Shown: in pieces, positions 33,220-42,198 of the stretch | Layout: every line of letters begins with the position of its first letter | Position numbering within the stretch: the stretch's first letter is position 1 | NCBI RefSeq assembly: GCF_003096635.1 | Contig: NZ_QEKV01000002.1 | Location: forward strand, 95,388 to 159,387 | Direction: 5' to 3' | Length of the DNA stretch: 64,000 bases | Source of the DNA: Ezakiella coagulans | GTDB taxonomy: Bacteria; Bacillota; Clostridia; Tissierellales; Peptoniphilaceae | The notes under the pieces: model-generated | The model's database searches: none | What the model was told of the DNA's origin: nothing | Seen by the model: the letters and a program-made list of their open reading frames with translations, nothing else | Program-made: the position numbers and the translations under genes

Positions 33220-33855
33220 ATGTGGAAAAAATTTCTCGTGGTGACAATTGTTTTGTTAATTGCTTTATTTATTTTTTCAAAGGAGTCGGTTTCTTTTGAT
33301 GTGGTTGACGACGACGGAAAGCCGGTCACACTCACTCTTCGAAAGAGACGATTTCAGAAGTTTTACAACGAGGTCACTTTGAGCGACGACGAGAATGTTA
33401 AGACACATGTTTTTAAGGACAAGTACACTTTAAATATTTGGAAGTGGAAGACGGGGCGAGTGAACGATGAGAACAACGAGGATGTTATTTTCGGGGTTTA
33501 CAATATTGCACCGCACCACAGAATTATGACGAATCGCGTTTTTATTTATACGGTGAAAGATTTGGAGCTACAGCCGAAGTTTCGCGCGTCGAGGCTCACT
33601 TATCCGATTTCGGATTTCACGCTTTATGACATCGATGGCGACGGTTATGACGAGGTTGTGGCGATTGAAAAGTATAAGGGCGAATCATATATAAGCGCGT
33701 ACAAGGAATATGATTTAAAAATTGAGAGAGTTTATTTCGGCAAGTTTTCGTTTGAAATTTCTCACTTTCTTGAGGACGGGGAAAATTTGTCGGTTGAAAC
33801 GGAGAAAGGCACATTTAATGTAGGACTGAAAAATAAGGAGGTTTATTTAAAATGA
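33220..33855 (+). CDS. Membrane-anchored or secreted protein with a DxDxDG motif
   Basis: I do not recognise a named family. The 211-residue protein has an N-terminal membrane segment (FLVVTIVLLIALFIFS) after two basic residues, then an extracytoplasmic region. A calcium-loop-like DIDGDGYDEVVAIE near residue 135 resembles FG-GAP/VCBS-type repeats, suggesting a beta-rich surface domain. ATG 33220 is chosen over the in-frame start at 33187, which would sit over the promoter. Its stop overlaps the ATG of the following DUF3160 lipoprotein, so the two are probably made together and may act together at the cell surface. Confidence 0.7.
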   Translation: MWKKFLVVTIVLLIALFIFSKESVSFDVVDDDGKPVTLTLRKRRFQKFYNEVTLSDDENVKTHVFKDKYTLNIWKWKTGRVNDENNEDVIFGVYNIAPHHRIMTNRVFIYTVKDLELQPKFRASRLTYPISDFTLYDIDGDGYDEVVAIEKYKGESYISAYKEYDLKIERVYFGKFSFEISHFLEDGENLSVETEKGTFNVGLKNKEVYLK

Positions 33856-36050
33856 GGAAGAAGTTATTACTTTTGACGGCGTTTATGCTCACGCTCACAG
33901 CATGCAAAACGGGCGTAAAAGACGGCGATACAAAGACGCCCGACGACAAGGAGATTGTGTCCGAGGTCGATAAGGATGAACAAAAAGATGAACAAAAAGA
34001 AAAGGAAAAGATTGCGGATCTTTTAAGTTTTATTATGAATAAGGAAGACGCGGCTCCGATTTATCCGGAGTTTAAGGATGCGGAATACACTGTAACTTCA
34101 AAGCCGTATGACTTTTCGGAGTTTTTTAAGAGCCTTGAAACAAGCAACGACGATGACATAAAGTGGCTTTTAAAAAATGAGCGCATGAAAAATTCATTAA
34201 AAGAAAATGGATTCGGCGTGATATACGGACTTTATGAGCAACCGTTTGCAATTTATGATCAAAATCAATACACTTATTCGAATTCGTTTATCACGACCGA
34301 TTCGGCAATGCATCTTTTTCACGTGATTTATCTCGGAATGATGGAAGAGCTTGAAACCGGAACGCTTCGTGACAAGCTTACAAATCTTTCAATAAGGATG
34401 TATGAAAACAGTCTTAAAAATTACAATGAAGGAAGCGAAGAAACAAAGCCGTATGCATTGAAAAATGCAGCTCTCTTTTATACGGGACTGAAGATTTTAA
34501 ACGACGGAGCGGGGATTGATGCTCCGGCGGAAGTGAAGGAACTCGCATCAAAAGAACTGCAAAATATTGAGGGAGAAGCTGCTGCGGTTTCCAATATTAC
34601 CGGAAACGAAGTTGACTACTCTCAATTTAAACCGCGCGGAAATTACACTAAGTCGGAAGAGCTGAAGACATATTTCAAGGCGAATATGCTTTATTCCCAA
34701 AACAAGTTTGTCGTTCGAGATAACACGGGAGCGGTGAACAAGGAAAATTTGAAATCGACAATAGTCATGACTGACGGAGTTTTGAAGGACAAGAAGAGTT
34801 ATGATTTGTGGCTTCAAATATATAATCCTATATCTTTTTTGGTTGAAAACAGCGAAGATTTGACACCGATAGGGCTTTATGAAATGATTTCGAAGCATGC
34901 ATCGTCGTTCGATTTGAACGAGATGTTAAAAGACGATGTGATAGAAGGAGTTTCAAAGGAAATTCAAGCTATGGAAGGTCCGTCAATTAAACCGCAGGAC
35001 GGTGTGACATTCGGATTTTTACCGCAAAGGGCGGTCATCGACAATGTGTGGCTCCAAAATCTTTTGGAAAACACTCCGGACAGCAGAAGACCGCTCGCAT
35101 CGGGACTCGATGTGATGGCTGTTATGGGAAATGAAACTGCGGAAAAAAGAGTTACAACCGATGAAAAGAACCTTTTGTGGCCGGACTTTTTGGACAAGTT
35201 TGAAGAGACAAAGGCTGCCGCATCAAATATGGGCGACAAAGAAAAATCGAACATTTACCGTGCATGGCTCTGGATGCTACGTGCAAATAACCAAGACTAC
35301 AAGGACGGTTATCCTTTCTTTATGCAAAGCGATTTGTGGAAGATTAAAGATTTGAATTCGTCGCTTGCATCGTGGGCACAACTGAAACACGACACGATTC
35401 TCTATGCAAAGCAATTCGGTGCGGAAATGGGTGGATTTGACGAAAGAAAGACCTATAACTATGTCGAGCCGAACATTGACCTCTACAATCGTTTGATTTG
35501 GATTACGGATTTTACGCTCGAAAATTCAGACAAATACAATTTGTTGGATGAGAGCAGAAAAGAGGTATTAAAGTCGTACAAAGACATGCTTCAGTTCTTC
35601 ATAGAGGTCAGCAAGAAAGAACTGAATGATGAAAATATAACCGACGAAGAAAACGAAAGAATGGCGACAATTGCGGGCGAAATGGAAAATATTTTCATCG
35701 CATTCGACAAGGCACCGGAAGAAGAATTTAGCGTTCCGGCATCTGAGAGAAACATGACGAATGTTGCTGACATTCAAGACGTCGGTAAAAATTCCGTTGG
35801 CATTCCTGTGGGCCACAAGCTCGAAGTGGGCTCCGGCAGATTCTCGACAATCTACACGATTTATAGATTTAACGGTGAGTACAAAATCGGAAGCGGCGCT
35901 ATAATGAACTATTATGAGTTCTTGAGTCCGACGAGACTTACTGATGAGGAAATGAGCGAAAAAATTGAAAAGACATTTTTCGGTGATAATGCGAAGGACG
36001 CAGAGGTGAACCCATTCTTTAAAGATCTTTTCATTCCGGCTGCTTATTAA
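33852..36050 (+). CDS. DUF3160 lipoprotein
   Basis: A 732-residue protein with a lipoprotein signal (LLLLTAFMLTLTAC, lipidated Cys at residue 18), then a charged Lys/Asp/Glu linker. A large domain matches what I know of DUF3160, including TDSAMHLFHVIYLGMMEELE, RRPLASGLDVMAVMGNETAE, GYPFFMQSDLWKIKDLNSSL and QLKHDTILYAKQFGAEMGG. The function of this family is unknown. The ATG overlaps the stop of the upstream membrane protein. A strong terminator follows. Confidence 0.85.
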   Translation: MRKKLLLLTAFMLTLTACKTGVKDGDTKTPDDKEIVSEVDKDEQKDEQKEKEKIADLLSFIMNKEDAAPIYPEFKDAEYTVTSKPYDFSEFFKSLETSNDDDIKWLLKNERMKNSLKENGFGVIYGLYEQPFAIYDQNQYTYSNSFITTDSAMHLFHVIYLGMMEELETGTLRDKLTNLSIRMYENSLKNYNEGSEETKPYALKNAALFYTGLKILNDGAGIDAPAEVKELASKELQNIEGEAAAVSNITGNEVDYSQFKPRGNYTKSEELKTYFKANMLYSQNKFVVRDNTGAVNKENLKSTIVMTDGVLKDKKSYDLWLQIYNPISFLVENSEDLTPIGLYEMISKHASSFDLNEMLKDDVIEGVSKEIQAMEGPSIKPQDGVTFGFLPQRAVIDNVWLQNLLENTPDSRRPLASGLDVMAVMGNETAEKRVTTDEKNLLWPDFLDKFEETKAAASNMGDKEKSNIYRAWLWMLRANNQDYKDGYPFFMQSDLWKIKDLNSSLASWAQLKHDTILYAKQFGAEMGGFDERKTYNYVEPNIDLYNRLIWITDFTLENSDKYNLLDESRKEVLKSYKDMLQFFIEVSKKELNDENITDEENERMATIAGEMENIFIAFDKAPEEEFSVPASERNMTNVADIQDVGKNSVGIPVGHKLEVGSGRFSTIYTIYRFNGEYKIGSGAIMNYYEFLSPTRLTDEEMSEKIEKTFFGDNAKDAEVNPFFKDLFIPAAY

Positions 36051-36063
36051 TAAATTGAATTTT

Positions 36064-36103
36064 AAAGTCCCCGGGCGTTCGAAAGAAGTCCGGGGATTTA
36101 TTT
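36064..36103 (+). terminator. Terminator of the DUF3160 gene
   Basis: AAGTCCCCGG (36065-36074) and CCGGGGATTT (36090-36099) form a GC-rich stem followed by T-rich sequence. Confidence 0.8.
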
Positions 36104-36231
36104 ATGTAAAAAGTTGATGAAAGTTGATGAGCGTTCAAAAATATTTTTTAAAAAGGAGTTTTTTAACTTTTTTGTTGAACAAAAACTCAAAAAATGGTAT
36201 ATAATAGTTCTAACGAAGGGAGTTATCTTAA

Positions 36232-36801
36232 ATGAAAAAGATTATGGCTATTATGCTTGCGGCAATATTAATAATCTCTTTTGCCGGGTGCCGAAACGTG
36301 GAAAATAAATCGACAGAGACATCGAAAGATGCCGATGAGCCAAATAAAGAGTTGATTAAAAAGACAATTACCCGTCTTTATGATCAGGTGGAACTTTTTT
36401 ATGAAGCAAAGGGCGATTACAATTTGTTTTTTTCAAATTCTCATGACTTTATAACACAAAAGAAGTCGGGAGAAAATAAATTCCAAAAATATATTTCGGA
36501 TCTCGACAAATATTTTGATTCCGATTTGCTTACAAATCTTATAAACAAGGGACAAATTCCGAGCGATGAATACGCAAAGGCGGGATACAACAAAGCTGAA
36601 GTCACGATAAATTCAATCGACAAGGAAGATTCACAATATGTAGTGAAATATTCTGTGAAATACACAGGAGTAAATGAAGGTACTGTCGACTATGAGGTGA
36701 AGGTAGAAGTTGAGAACGGCAAGATTAAGAAACTCGATGCTCCGAAGGGCATAGGAATTCCGAATTTAAAAACAGTAAAAAAAATGAGCCAAGCATTCTA
36801 G
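36232..36801 (+). CDS. Lipoprotein of unknown function
   Basis: The 189-residue protein has a clear lipoprotein signal peptide (KKIMAIMLAAILIISFAGC, Cys at residue 20), a short Thr/Ser/Asp linker, a helical part, and a C-terminal stretch with alternating strands (AEVTINSIDKEDSQYVVKYS, then VDYEVKVEVENGKIKKLD). That end resembles an NTF2-like or small beta domain, but I cannot assign a family. ATG 36232 follows GAAGGGAG. A TATAAT lies at about 36198. It converges on pdxS, sharing a hairpin between them. Confidence 0.75.
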   Translation: MKKIMAIMLAAILIISFAGCRNVENKSTETSKDADEPNKELIKKTITRLYDQVELFYEAKGDYNLFFSNSHDFITQKKSGENKFQKYISDLDKYFDSDLLTNLINKGQIPSDEYAKAGYNKAEVTINSIDKEDSQYVVKYSVKYTGVNEGTVDYEVKVEVENGKIKKLDAPKGIGIPNLKTVKKMSQAF

Positions 36802-36822
36802 TGTGCCGGCTCTTATTTTTTA
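36786..36822. terminator. Shared terminator between the lipoprotein gene and pdxS
   Basis: GAGCC (36786-36790) and GGCTC (36808-36812) close a long loop and run into a T stretch on the + strand. The pdxS stop lies right beside it. Confidence 0.5.
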
Positions 36823-37671
36823 TCTCATAGCCATAATAACGTCGATTTCGTCTTCGTTTAATCCAACCATCGCTTCTCCAAGTCCGGTTTGTGCTTCAAG
36901 CACTTTTTTCGGATTGTCAAAGTTTTCAACAGCCATAACTATTCTCTTTGCACGTACTTCCGGGTCACTCGATTTAAAAATACCGGAGCCGACGAACACG
37001 CCTTCCGCTCCGAGCTGTCTCATGAGTGCAGCATCAGCAGGAGTTGCGACTCCGCCTGCACTGAAGTTTAAAACAGGAAGCTTGCCGTTTTCATTTACAT
37101 ATTTTACAAGTTCATACGAAACACCTATTTCCTTTGCAAAGTTGAAAAGCTCGTCTTCTCTCATGTTGTGTACTTTTCTGATATCGGACATGATTGCTCT
37201 CATGTGGCTGACCGCTTGAACAACGTCGCCGGTTCCGGCTTCGCCTTTTGTACGAATCATCATCGCACCTTCTTCGATACGCCTTAGAGCTTCGCCGAGA
37301 TTTCTTGCTCCACACACAAATGGGGTTTTAAATTTGGTTTTGTCAACGTGGTAGACATCGTCAGCAGGGCTTAAAACTTCTGACTCGTCAATGAAATCTA
37401 TTCCAAGTTCTTCAAGAATTTGTGCTTCGACAAAGTGTCCGATTCTAACCTTAGCCATAACCGGAATTTTTACGGTGTCCATAATTTCTTTTATCATCTT
37501 CGGGTCGCTCATTCTTGAAACACCGCCCGCAGCTCTTATGTCTGCAGGGATTCTTTCAAGTGCCATAACTGCCACTGCTCCGGCATTTTCTGCAATTTTT
37601 GCTTGTTCAGGGTTTGTGACATCCATGATGACACCGCCTTTTAAACTTTCAAGTAATTTTTTTAATTCCAT
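36820..37671 (-). CDS. pdxS: Pyridoxal 5'-phosphate synthase lyase subunit
   Basis: PdxS condenses ribose 5-phosphate, glyceraldehyde 3-phosphate and ammonia to PLP. The 283 residues keep the active-site Asp in [12 protein letters not shown], the first Schiff-base Lys in [13 protein letters not shown], and [14 protein letters not shown] with [14 protein letters not shown] around the phosphate site. The start is ATG 37671 on the - strand behind GGAGG. The usual partner pdxT (glutaminase) is not beside it, so ammonia may be used directly or pdxT lies elsewhere. A MocR/PdxR-type regulator is divergent. Confidence 0.93.
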   Translation of the reverse strand: MELKKLLESLKGGVIMDVTNPEQAKIAENAGAVAVMALERIPADIRAAGGVSRMSDPKMIKEIMDTVKIPVMAKVRIGHFVEAQILEELGIDFIDESEVLSPADDVYHVDKTKFKTPFVCGARNLGEALRRIEEGAMMIRTKGEAGTGDVVQAVSHMRAIMSDIRKVHNMREDELFNFAKEIGVSYELVKYVNENGKLPVLNFSAGGVATPADAALMRQLGAEGVFVGSGIFKSSDPEVRAKRIVMAVENFDNPKKVLEAQTGLGEAMVGLNEDEIDVIMAMR

Positions 37672-37796
37672 AATAACCTCCAATAAGTTTTAAATAGATT
37701 ATAACATCAAATCTATTACCATTGAAGACACAATTTTAAAAATAAATATGGATATAAAATATAAAATGTGCTATAATGAAATCGGAGGATATACTT

Positions 37797-39137
37797 ATGA
37801 AACTATATGAAAGTGTATATAAAAAAATCGAAGAAGATATAAAAAGTGGCTTTTATAAAGAGGGTGAAAAACTGCCTTCGATAATTGGATTTACAAAGAA
37901 ATACGGGGTCAGCAAGAACACTGTTTTAAAGTCGATGGAACTTTTGGAGTATGACGGGCTTATTCATGCGAAGAAGAAAAGTGGATTTTATGTGACGGAT
38001 AATTTGTACCCAAAGATTCAGGTTACAAATTTGCATAAACGAGAGTTCCAAAGAAGCGATGATTTTGAATATGATCTTTCGCCAAATGCTGTTTCATACG
38101 ATCAATTCCCAATAGCAATTGTAAAAAGGCTGATGACTGAAGTTTTAAACAGTGACTACAGAACACTTTTTAGCCCGACCGAACCACAAGGATTGCTCGA
38201 GCTTCGCGAATCAATTGCATATATATTAAATCGAATAAAGGATATAAAAGTTGCACCGAAAAACATAATTTTGAGTTCCGGGATGGAATATTTATATCAA
38301 ATAATTCTCGAACTTCTTCCGAATGATTCAATTTTTGCAATTGAAAATCCGGGATATGACATCGTGCCGACACTTTTAAATGCAAGAAAGTTTCCGTACA
38401 TTGACATCGATTCGAAAAATGTTAAAAACGGCATAAATACACTTATAAATTCAAATGCAAATGTCCTTTGCACGACCTCTATGCACCAATTTCCAATAGG
38501 AAGAACAATGAGTTCGACAGAAAAAGAGGCAATAATAAATTGGATGAGATCTTCAAAGAATAACTACATTATTGAAGACGACTATGACAGTGAATTCCGC
38601 TATGCTCCGGTCAGAAGTGATAGAATTTACACCATGTCGGGAGCGGAAAGAACCATTTATATCGGGAGTTTTTCAAAGTCTATCGCACCGTCAATTAGAT
38701 GTAGCTATATGATTCTTCCGGAAGAACTTATGGAAAAATACAATGAGACATTGCCGTTTATGGCGTGTCCGATTCCTTCGATTTGGCAAAAGTTTTTGAC
38801 CGAATTTATAGATAAACACTATATTCGTCACGTCAACAAAATGATAAAGCTATACAAAGGCAGACGCGAGAAGATGATTGAACTCCTTGAAGCGTCAGGA
38901 AAAGTTAAGAAAATAATTGCTGAACCTGTCGGTACAAATATATTGGTTGAGATTAAAACATATAAGAGCGATATGGAAATCGTGAAGGCTGCACAAGAAA
39001 AAGGAGTGCTTGTATTTCCGTTAAGTCGATATCTTCGAGGCAGTAAACCGACCGGAACATATCTTTCACTTGGATTTGCGGCACTTGATGACGAAAAGAT
39101 GGAAAAGGCGATTTCGATACTTTTGAGCTGTTGTTAG
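37797..39137 (+). CDS. pdxR: PdxR/MocR-type transcriptional regulator
   Basis: The 446-residue protein has an N-terminal GntR winged helix (residues about 1-70, with EEDIKSGFYKEGEKLPS and KKYGVSKNTVLKSMELL) fused to a fold-type I aminotransferase-like domain. The expected PLP-binding Lys is in IGSFSKSIAPSIRC near residue 293, and EDDYDSEFRY is the PLP-ring Asp region. Such proteins sense PLP and activate pdx genes, and pdxS is transcribed divergently 126 bases away. ATG 37797 follows GGAGG. The role is a strong inference from context; the family is clear. Confidence 0.87.
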   Translation: MKLYESVYKKIEEDIKSGFYKEGEKLPSIIGFTKKYGVSKNTVLKSMELLEYDGLIHAKKKSGFYVTDNLYPKIQVTNLHKREFQRSDDFEYDLSPNAVSYDQFPIAIVKRLMTEVLNSDYRTLFSPTEPQGLLELRESIAYILNRIKDIKVAPKNIILSSGMEYLYQIILELLPNDSIFAIENPGYDIVPTLLNARKFPYIDIDSKNVKNGINTLINSNANVLCTTSMHQFPIGRTMSSTEKEAIINWMRSSKNNYIIEDDYDSEFRYAPVRSDRIYTMSGAERTIYIGSFSKSIAPSIRCSYMILPEELMEKYNETLPFMACPIPSIWQKFLTEFIDKHYIRHVNKMIKLYKGRREKMIELLEASGKVKKIIAEPVGTNILVEIKTYKSDMEIVKAAQEKGVLVFPLSRYLRGSKPTGTYLSLGFAALDDEKMEKAISILLSCC

Positions 39138-39263
39138 AGAAATATTTAAACATTGACACGTGTTCTCGCGTGTCTTTTTATTTTTGTTGTAACTCGATTC
39201 ATAAATTTTCAAAATTACATAAACATAACGTAATTCCAAGAGATATTTTAATTAACATAATTT

Positions 39264-39292
39264 CATTGAATACATGTAAAATTTATGTTATA
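39264..39292 (+). promoter_or_regulatory. Promoter of the LTA-synthase-like gene
   Basis: TTGAAT and TATAAT are separated by 17 bases, ending about 20 bases before the ATG at 39314. Confidence 0.7.
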
Positions 39293-39313
39293 ATTCATCT
39301 GAAAGAGGTTATT

Positions 39314-41104
39314 ATGAAATCGAAATTTAAAAATTTGACAACTTCATTTTTGCTAATTTTAATATTGTCATTTCTATTGGCGGGCGTTTCGTTTTTCTTT
39401 GTAGACGTGGACTATGATTTCAATGACATAAAGCCGTTTTTGGAAAACACAAAACTATTTGTTTTGAATTTTCTGCCGATTTTAATCACTATGCTCGTGC
39501 TTTTCTCGGTCACGGGAAAGCTGAGTGCAAGCTTTTTGATTACGACTATAGCAGTGTTTGCAATCGGAATTACGAATACGACAAAGCTGGTCTATAGAGA
39601 TGAACCGTTCAGATTTGCTGACATCTTTCTTGCAGGTGAAGCAAGGGATATGGTTGAGGCAAATTTTAAAATACAGACACCGGATTGGCTTGGAAGTGCT
39701 GCAGTAATTGTACTTGCAGTGTTTTTTGTGCTACTATATTTGGATAAGGACATGAAAAAAGTGTTTACTAGAAATATGTTTTTGCATCTAGTTACACTCA
39801 ATTTATTTCTCGGTTTCATAATGTCACAAGCGATTTTCAGTAAAGAAAATTATGATTCTACATCGATTGAGGGCTATAACAAATGGCTTGAAAGTGAGAT
39901 TGTAAAGTCAAAGGGCATGATTTATCCGTTCACATATTCAATAAAAAATATGTTTGAAACGGCACCGAAAGATTATTCGAAAAAAGCGGTCCACGAGATT
40001 TTAAAAGATTATAAGGGTGCGCCGATTCCAAAGGATAAACGTGTTAATATAATCGCAGTTATGCTAGAAAGTTTCAACGACCTTTCGAGATTTGAAGGAG
40101 TGAATTTCAAGGAAAATCCTTATGAATACTATAATCTCGTGAAAAATGAGAGCATTCACGGAAATCTCGTCGTGAACATTTTCGGAGGCGGCACGATTAA
40201 TACGGAGCGTTCGTTTATTTCGAGCATGTATAAACCACCGAGATATGAAAATCCGCAAAACTCGATCGTAAGATATTTGAAGGAAAACGGATACTATGCT
40301 GAGGCATTTCATCCTAACACCGGAAAGTTCTACAATCGTGCGGAAACAAATAAAAATGTCGGCTTTGACAACTTTTGGTGCGATGAAAATATGTTCGAAG
40401 GTGTTGTGAAAAAAGGTGAGATACTTCCGGATGAAATCTTGAAAGACTATATAATAAAAGGTTTTGAAGACAACAAAAAATCTGGAAAGCCATATTTCGG
40501 ATTCACGGTTACAATGCAAAATCACGGTCCGTATTATTTTTATGAACCGCACAAATACTACTATGACAATGTTTATAATGTCGAAGAAAAATATTACTAC
40601 ACCACGAACAACTATCTTAGAGGTGTTGAGAAAACTTCAAAATTTATGTACGATATGACTAAGCATTTTAAAAATGAAAGTGCTCCGACAGTTCTTGTAT
40701 TTTTCGGCGACCACAATCCGGCTCTCGGTCCGAACGATGAAGGATTTAAATCGCTCGGCATAGACATGGATTCGGATAATATCGAAAGTTTCCTAAGAAA
40801 ATATGAAACGCCGTATATAATTTGGGCTAACGGTTCTGCAAAGGAAATTCTTGGAAATGACTTCGTTGGAGAAGGACCGGATATTTCCGCAATGAACCTC
40901 GCACCATATCTATTTAAGGAACTTTCATTCCCGGGCGACGACGTCTTGCAATTTAAAAAAGAAATGATGGAAACCGTTCCGGTCTATACAAATTCATTTG
41001 TAAAAGTTTGCAGCGAGTATTCTGCAACAGATGAGATGGATGAGGAGTTGGATAGGGAGATAAAGTTTGTGGACTATTACTACAGAAACACAATTAAGAA
41101 GTAA
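39314..41104 (+). CDS. LTA synthase-like membrane sulfatase
   Basis: A 596-residue protein with about five N-terminal membrane segments (residues 10-185) and a C-terminal extracytoplasmic sulfatase/phosphatase domain. The catalytic region NIFGGGTINTERSFIS carries the expected nucleophile Thr, and metal ligands are likely the Glu in VMLESFND and the Asp-His in VFFGDHNP. LTA synthases transfer glycerol phosphate from phosphatidylglycerol to build surface polymers; related family members have other phosphotransfer roles. ATG 39314 follows GAAAGAGG and is strongly preferred over the upstream frame start. A repeat A palindrome lies in its 3' region. Confidence 0.85.
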   Translation: MKSKFKNLTTSFLLILILSFLLAGVSFFFVDVDYDFNDIKPFLENTKLFVLNFLPILITMLVLFSVTGKLSASFLITTIAVFAIGITNTTKLVYRDEPFRFADIFLAGEARDMVEANFKIQTPDWLGSAAVIVLAVFFVLLYLDKDMKKVFTRNMFLHLVTLNLFLGFIMSQAIFSKENYDSTSIEGYNKWLESEIVKSKGMIYPFTYSIKNMFETAPKDYSKKAVHEILKDYKGAPIPKDKRVNIIAVMLESFNDLSRFEGVNFKENPYEYYNLVKNESIHGNLVVNIFGGGTINTERSFISSMYKPPRYENPQNSIVRYLKENGYYAEAFHPNTGKFYNRAETNKNVGFDNFWCDENMFEGVVKKGEILPDEILKDYIIKGFEDNKKSGKPYFGFTVTMQNHGPYYFYEPHKYYYDNVYNVEEKYYYTTNNYLRGVEKTSKFMYDMTKHFKNESAPTVLVFFGDHNPALGPNDEGFKSLGIDMDSDNIESFLRKYETPYIIWANGSAKEILGNDFVGEGPDISAMNLAPYLFKELSFPGDDVLQFKKEMMETVPVYTNSFVKVCSEYSATDEMDEELDREIKFVDYYYRNTIKK

Positions 41105-41112
41105 GGGGGACT

Positions 41113-41237
41113 ATTTGCGGTTATTTTCGCGATAAACGCTTGATTCAATATTTTAGTCGCTGCGACGTACCTGTACGTACGTCTCACTCCTAAAATATTT
41201 CATGCTAAGCGTTTCTCATCGAAAATTCCTCGCAAAT
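41113..41237. repeat. Palindromic repeat A, copy 4
   Basis: A 125-bp palindrome almost identical to copy 1 in its arms (CGATAAACGCTTGATTCAA against AAGCGTTTCTCATCG) but with a different, longer tip GACGTAC/GTACGTC. It lies nine bases after the stop codon of the LTA-synthase-like gene. Confidence 0.85.
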
Positions 41238-41286
41238 AACGGTGTTTATTTACTATAGAAAATGATAAACGCCTCCCAAACATCGG

Positions 41287-41413
41287 CGCAATCAAAAATT
41301 GAGTTTACGGCGCATCTCATCAAAATATCCTCGCAAATAAAAGTGTTTACGGATGTAGAATTGGTTTGAAAACACTCGATCTAACCGTTTCTCATCGAAA
41401 ATTCCTCGCAAAT
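41287..41413. repeat. Repeat B copy 2 plus right-half fragment of repeat A
   Basis: CGCAATCAAAAATTGAGTTT (from 41287) repeats the 28552 unit. The spacer GAATTGGTTTGAA, also present before copy 3 at 28355-28367, leads into AAAACACTCGATCTAACCG (from 41369), which is the right half of a copy-2-type repeat A with its left half deleted. Confidence 0.7.
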
Positions 41414-41461
41414 TGTGTTGTGTATTTGCATAAAGTTAAGCAAATTTAGGTGAAAATAAAT

Positions 41462-41488
41462 GAACCGGTGTCTCCGGTTCTTTTTTTG
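41462..41488 (+). terminator. Terminator closing the 3' region of the LTA-synthase-like gene
   Basis: GAACCGG and CCGGTTC around a five-base loop, then seven T; the same hairpin sequence occurs at 28493. Confidence 0.8.
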
Positions 41489-41559
41489 TACACCGAAACT
41501 ATCTCCGTGTGAAAATAAATTACTGTAAATGATTTATTTTTGTATGAGATTACGTTGTT

Positions 41560-42095
41560 TGTAGCGTCGGACTACGTTCCGACGCATGGAGTAAACGCAC
41601 AATGATGTATGAATTCAAAAATTATTAAGGGATTTAAGTTTTATATTTTCTTGACACAACGTTGTTATTATTTTCATATATTTTACCGACACAAAAATGG
41701 GCGTCGGGAAGCGACCCGACGCTACTGTTTGGGAGACGTACAGAGCGAAGATATGTTTATAAATTATATGAGCTTTTGGTTGGATATTCTCTTCACTCAT
41801 CGTTATTGTTTGGTTTCTCCAAAAATCAAATGTCAAATATGGCGCCGGGACATCGTTACTCCTAACGTTGTTACGTATGTCAGGCGCTACGCCGCAAAAA
41901 TGGAGAATGGGTGGGAAAATTTTTGAAAACACACAGAGCGAAAATAAAATTGTAAACTATTAAATGATTTTGGTTTTATATTTTATTGACACAACGTTGT
42001 TGTTGGGTTTGTAAATGATATACGCTTGATATATGGCGTGAGGATTCGCAGAACCGTCACGCTACAACGCGTACACATACATAGACAATTATAAA
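41560..42095. repeat. Cluster of hairpin repeat C (copies 3 to 6)
   Basis: Copy 3 pairs GCGTCGGA (41564-41571) with TCCGACGC (41578-41585). Copy 4 pairs GCGTCGGG (41701-41708) with CCCGACGC (41715-41722). Copy 5 (41839-41890) pairs GACAT with ATGTC and GCGCC with GGCGC. Copy 6 pairs GCGTGA (42036-42041) with TCACGC (42057-42062) and ends in CTACAACGCGTACA. Two related blocks containing TTGACACAACGTTGTT lie at about 41640-41668 and 41973-42005. No convincing gene is present in this stretch. Confidence 0.7.
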
Positions 42096-42165
42096 AATAT
42101 AATAATTCTGTGAATGATAATGAAATAAATTATGTATATACACAAACATCTATACACCACCCCAC

Positions 42166-42192
42166 AAAAAAAAGAGCCTATCAAAGGCTCTA
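42166..42192 (-). terminator. Terminator of the leucyl aminopeptidase gene
   Basis: AGAGCC (42173-42178) pairs with GGCTCT (42186-42191); read on the - strand the stem runs into eight T. Confidence 0.8.
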
Positions 42193-42198
42193 TTTTTA

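Noticed and set aside
36114-36308. A 64-codon frame before the lipoprotein at 36232
   Set aside because: It spans the promoter and overlaps the lipoprotein start in another frame; there is no ribosome-binding site for it.
41609-41932. Overlapping 105-codon frames on both strands in the third repeat island
   Set aside because: They cross several hairpin repeats, lack ribosome sites and resemble no protein; the repeats explain the open frame.
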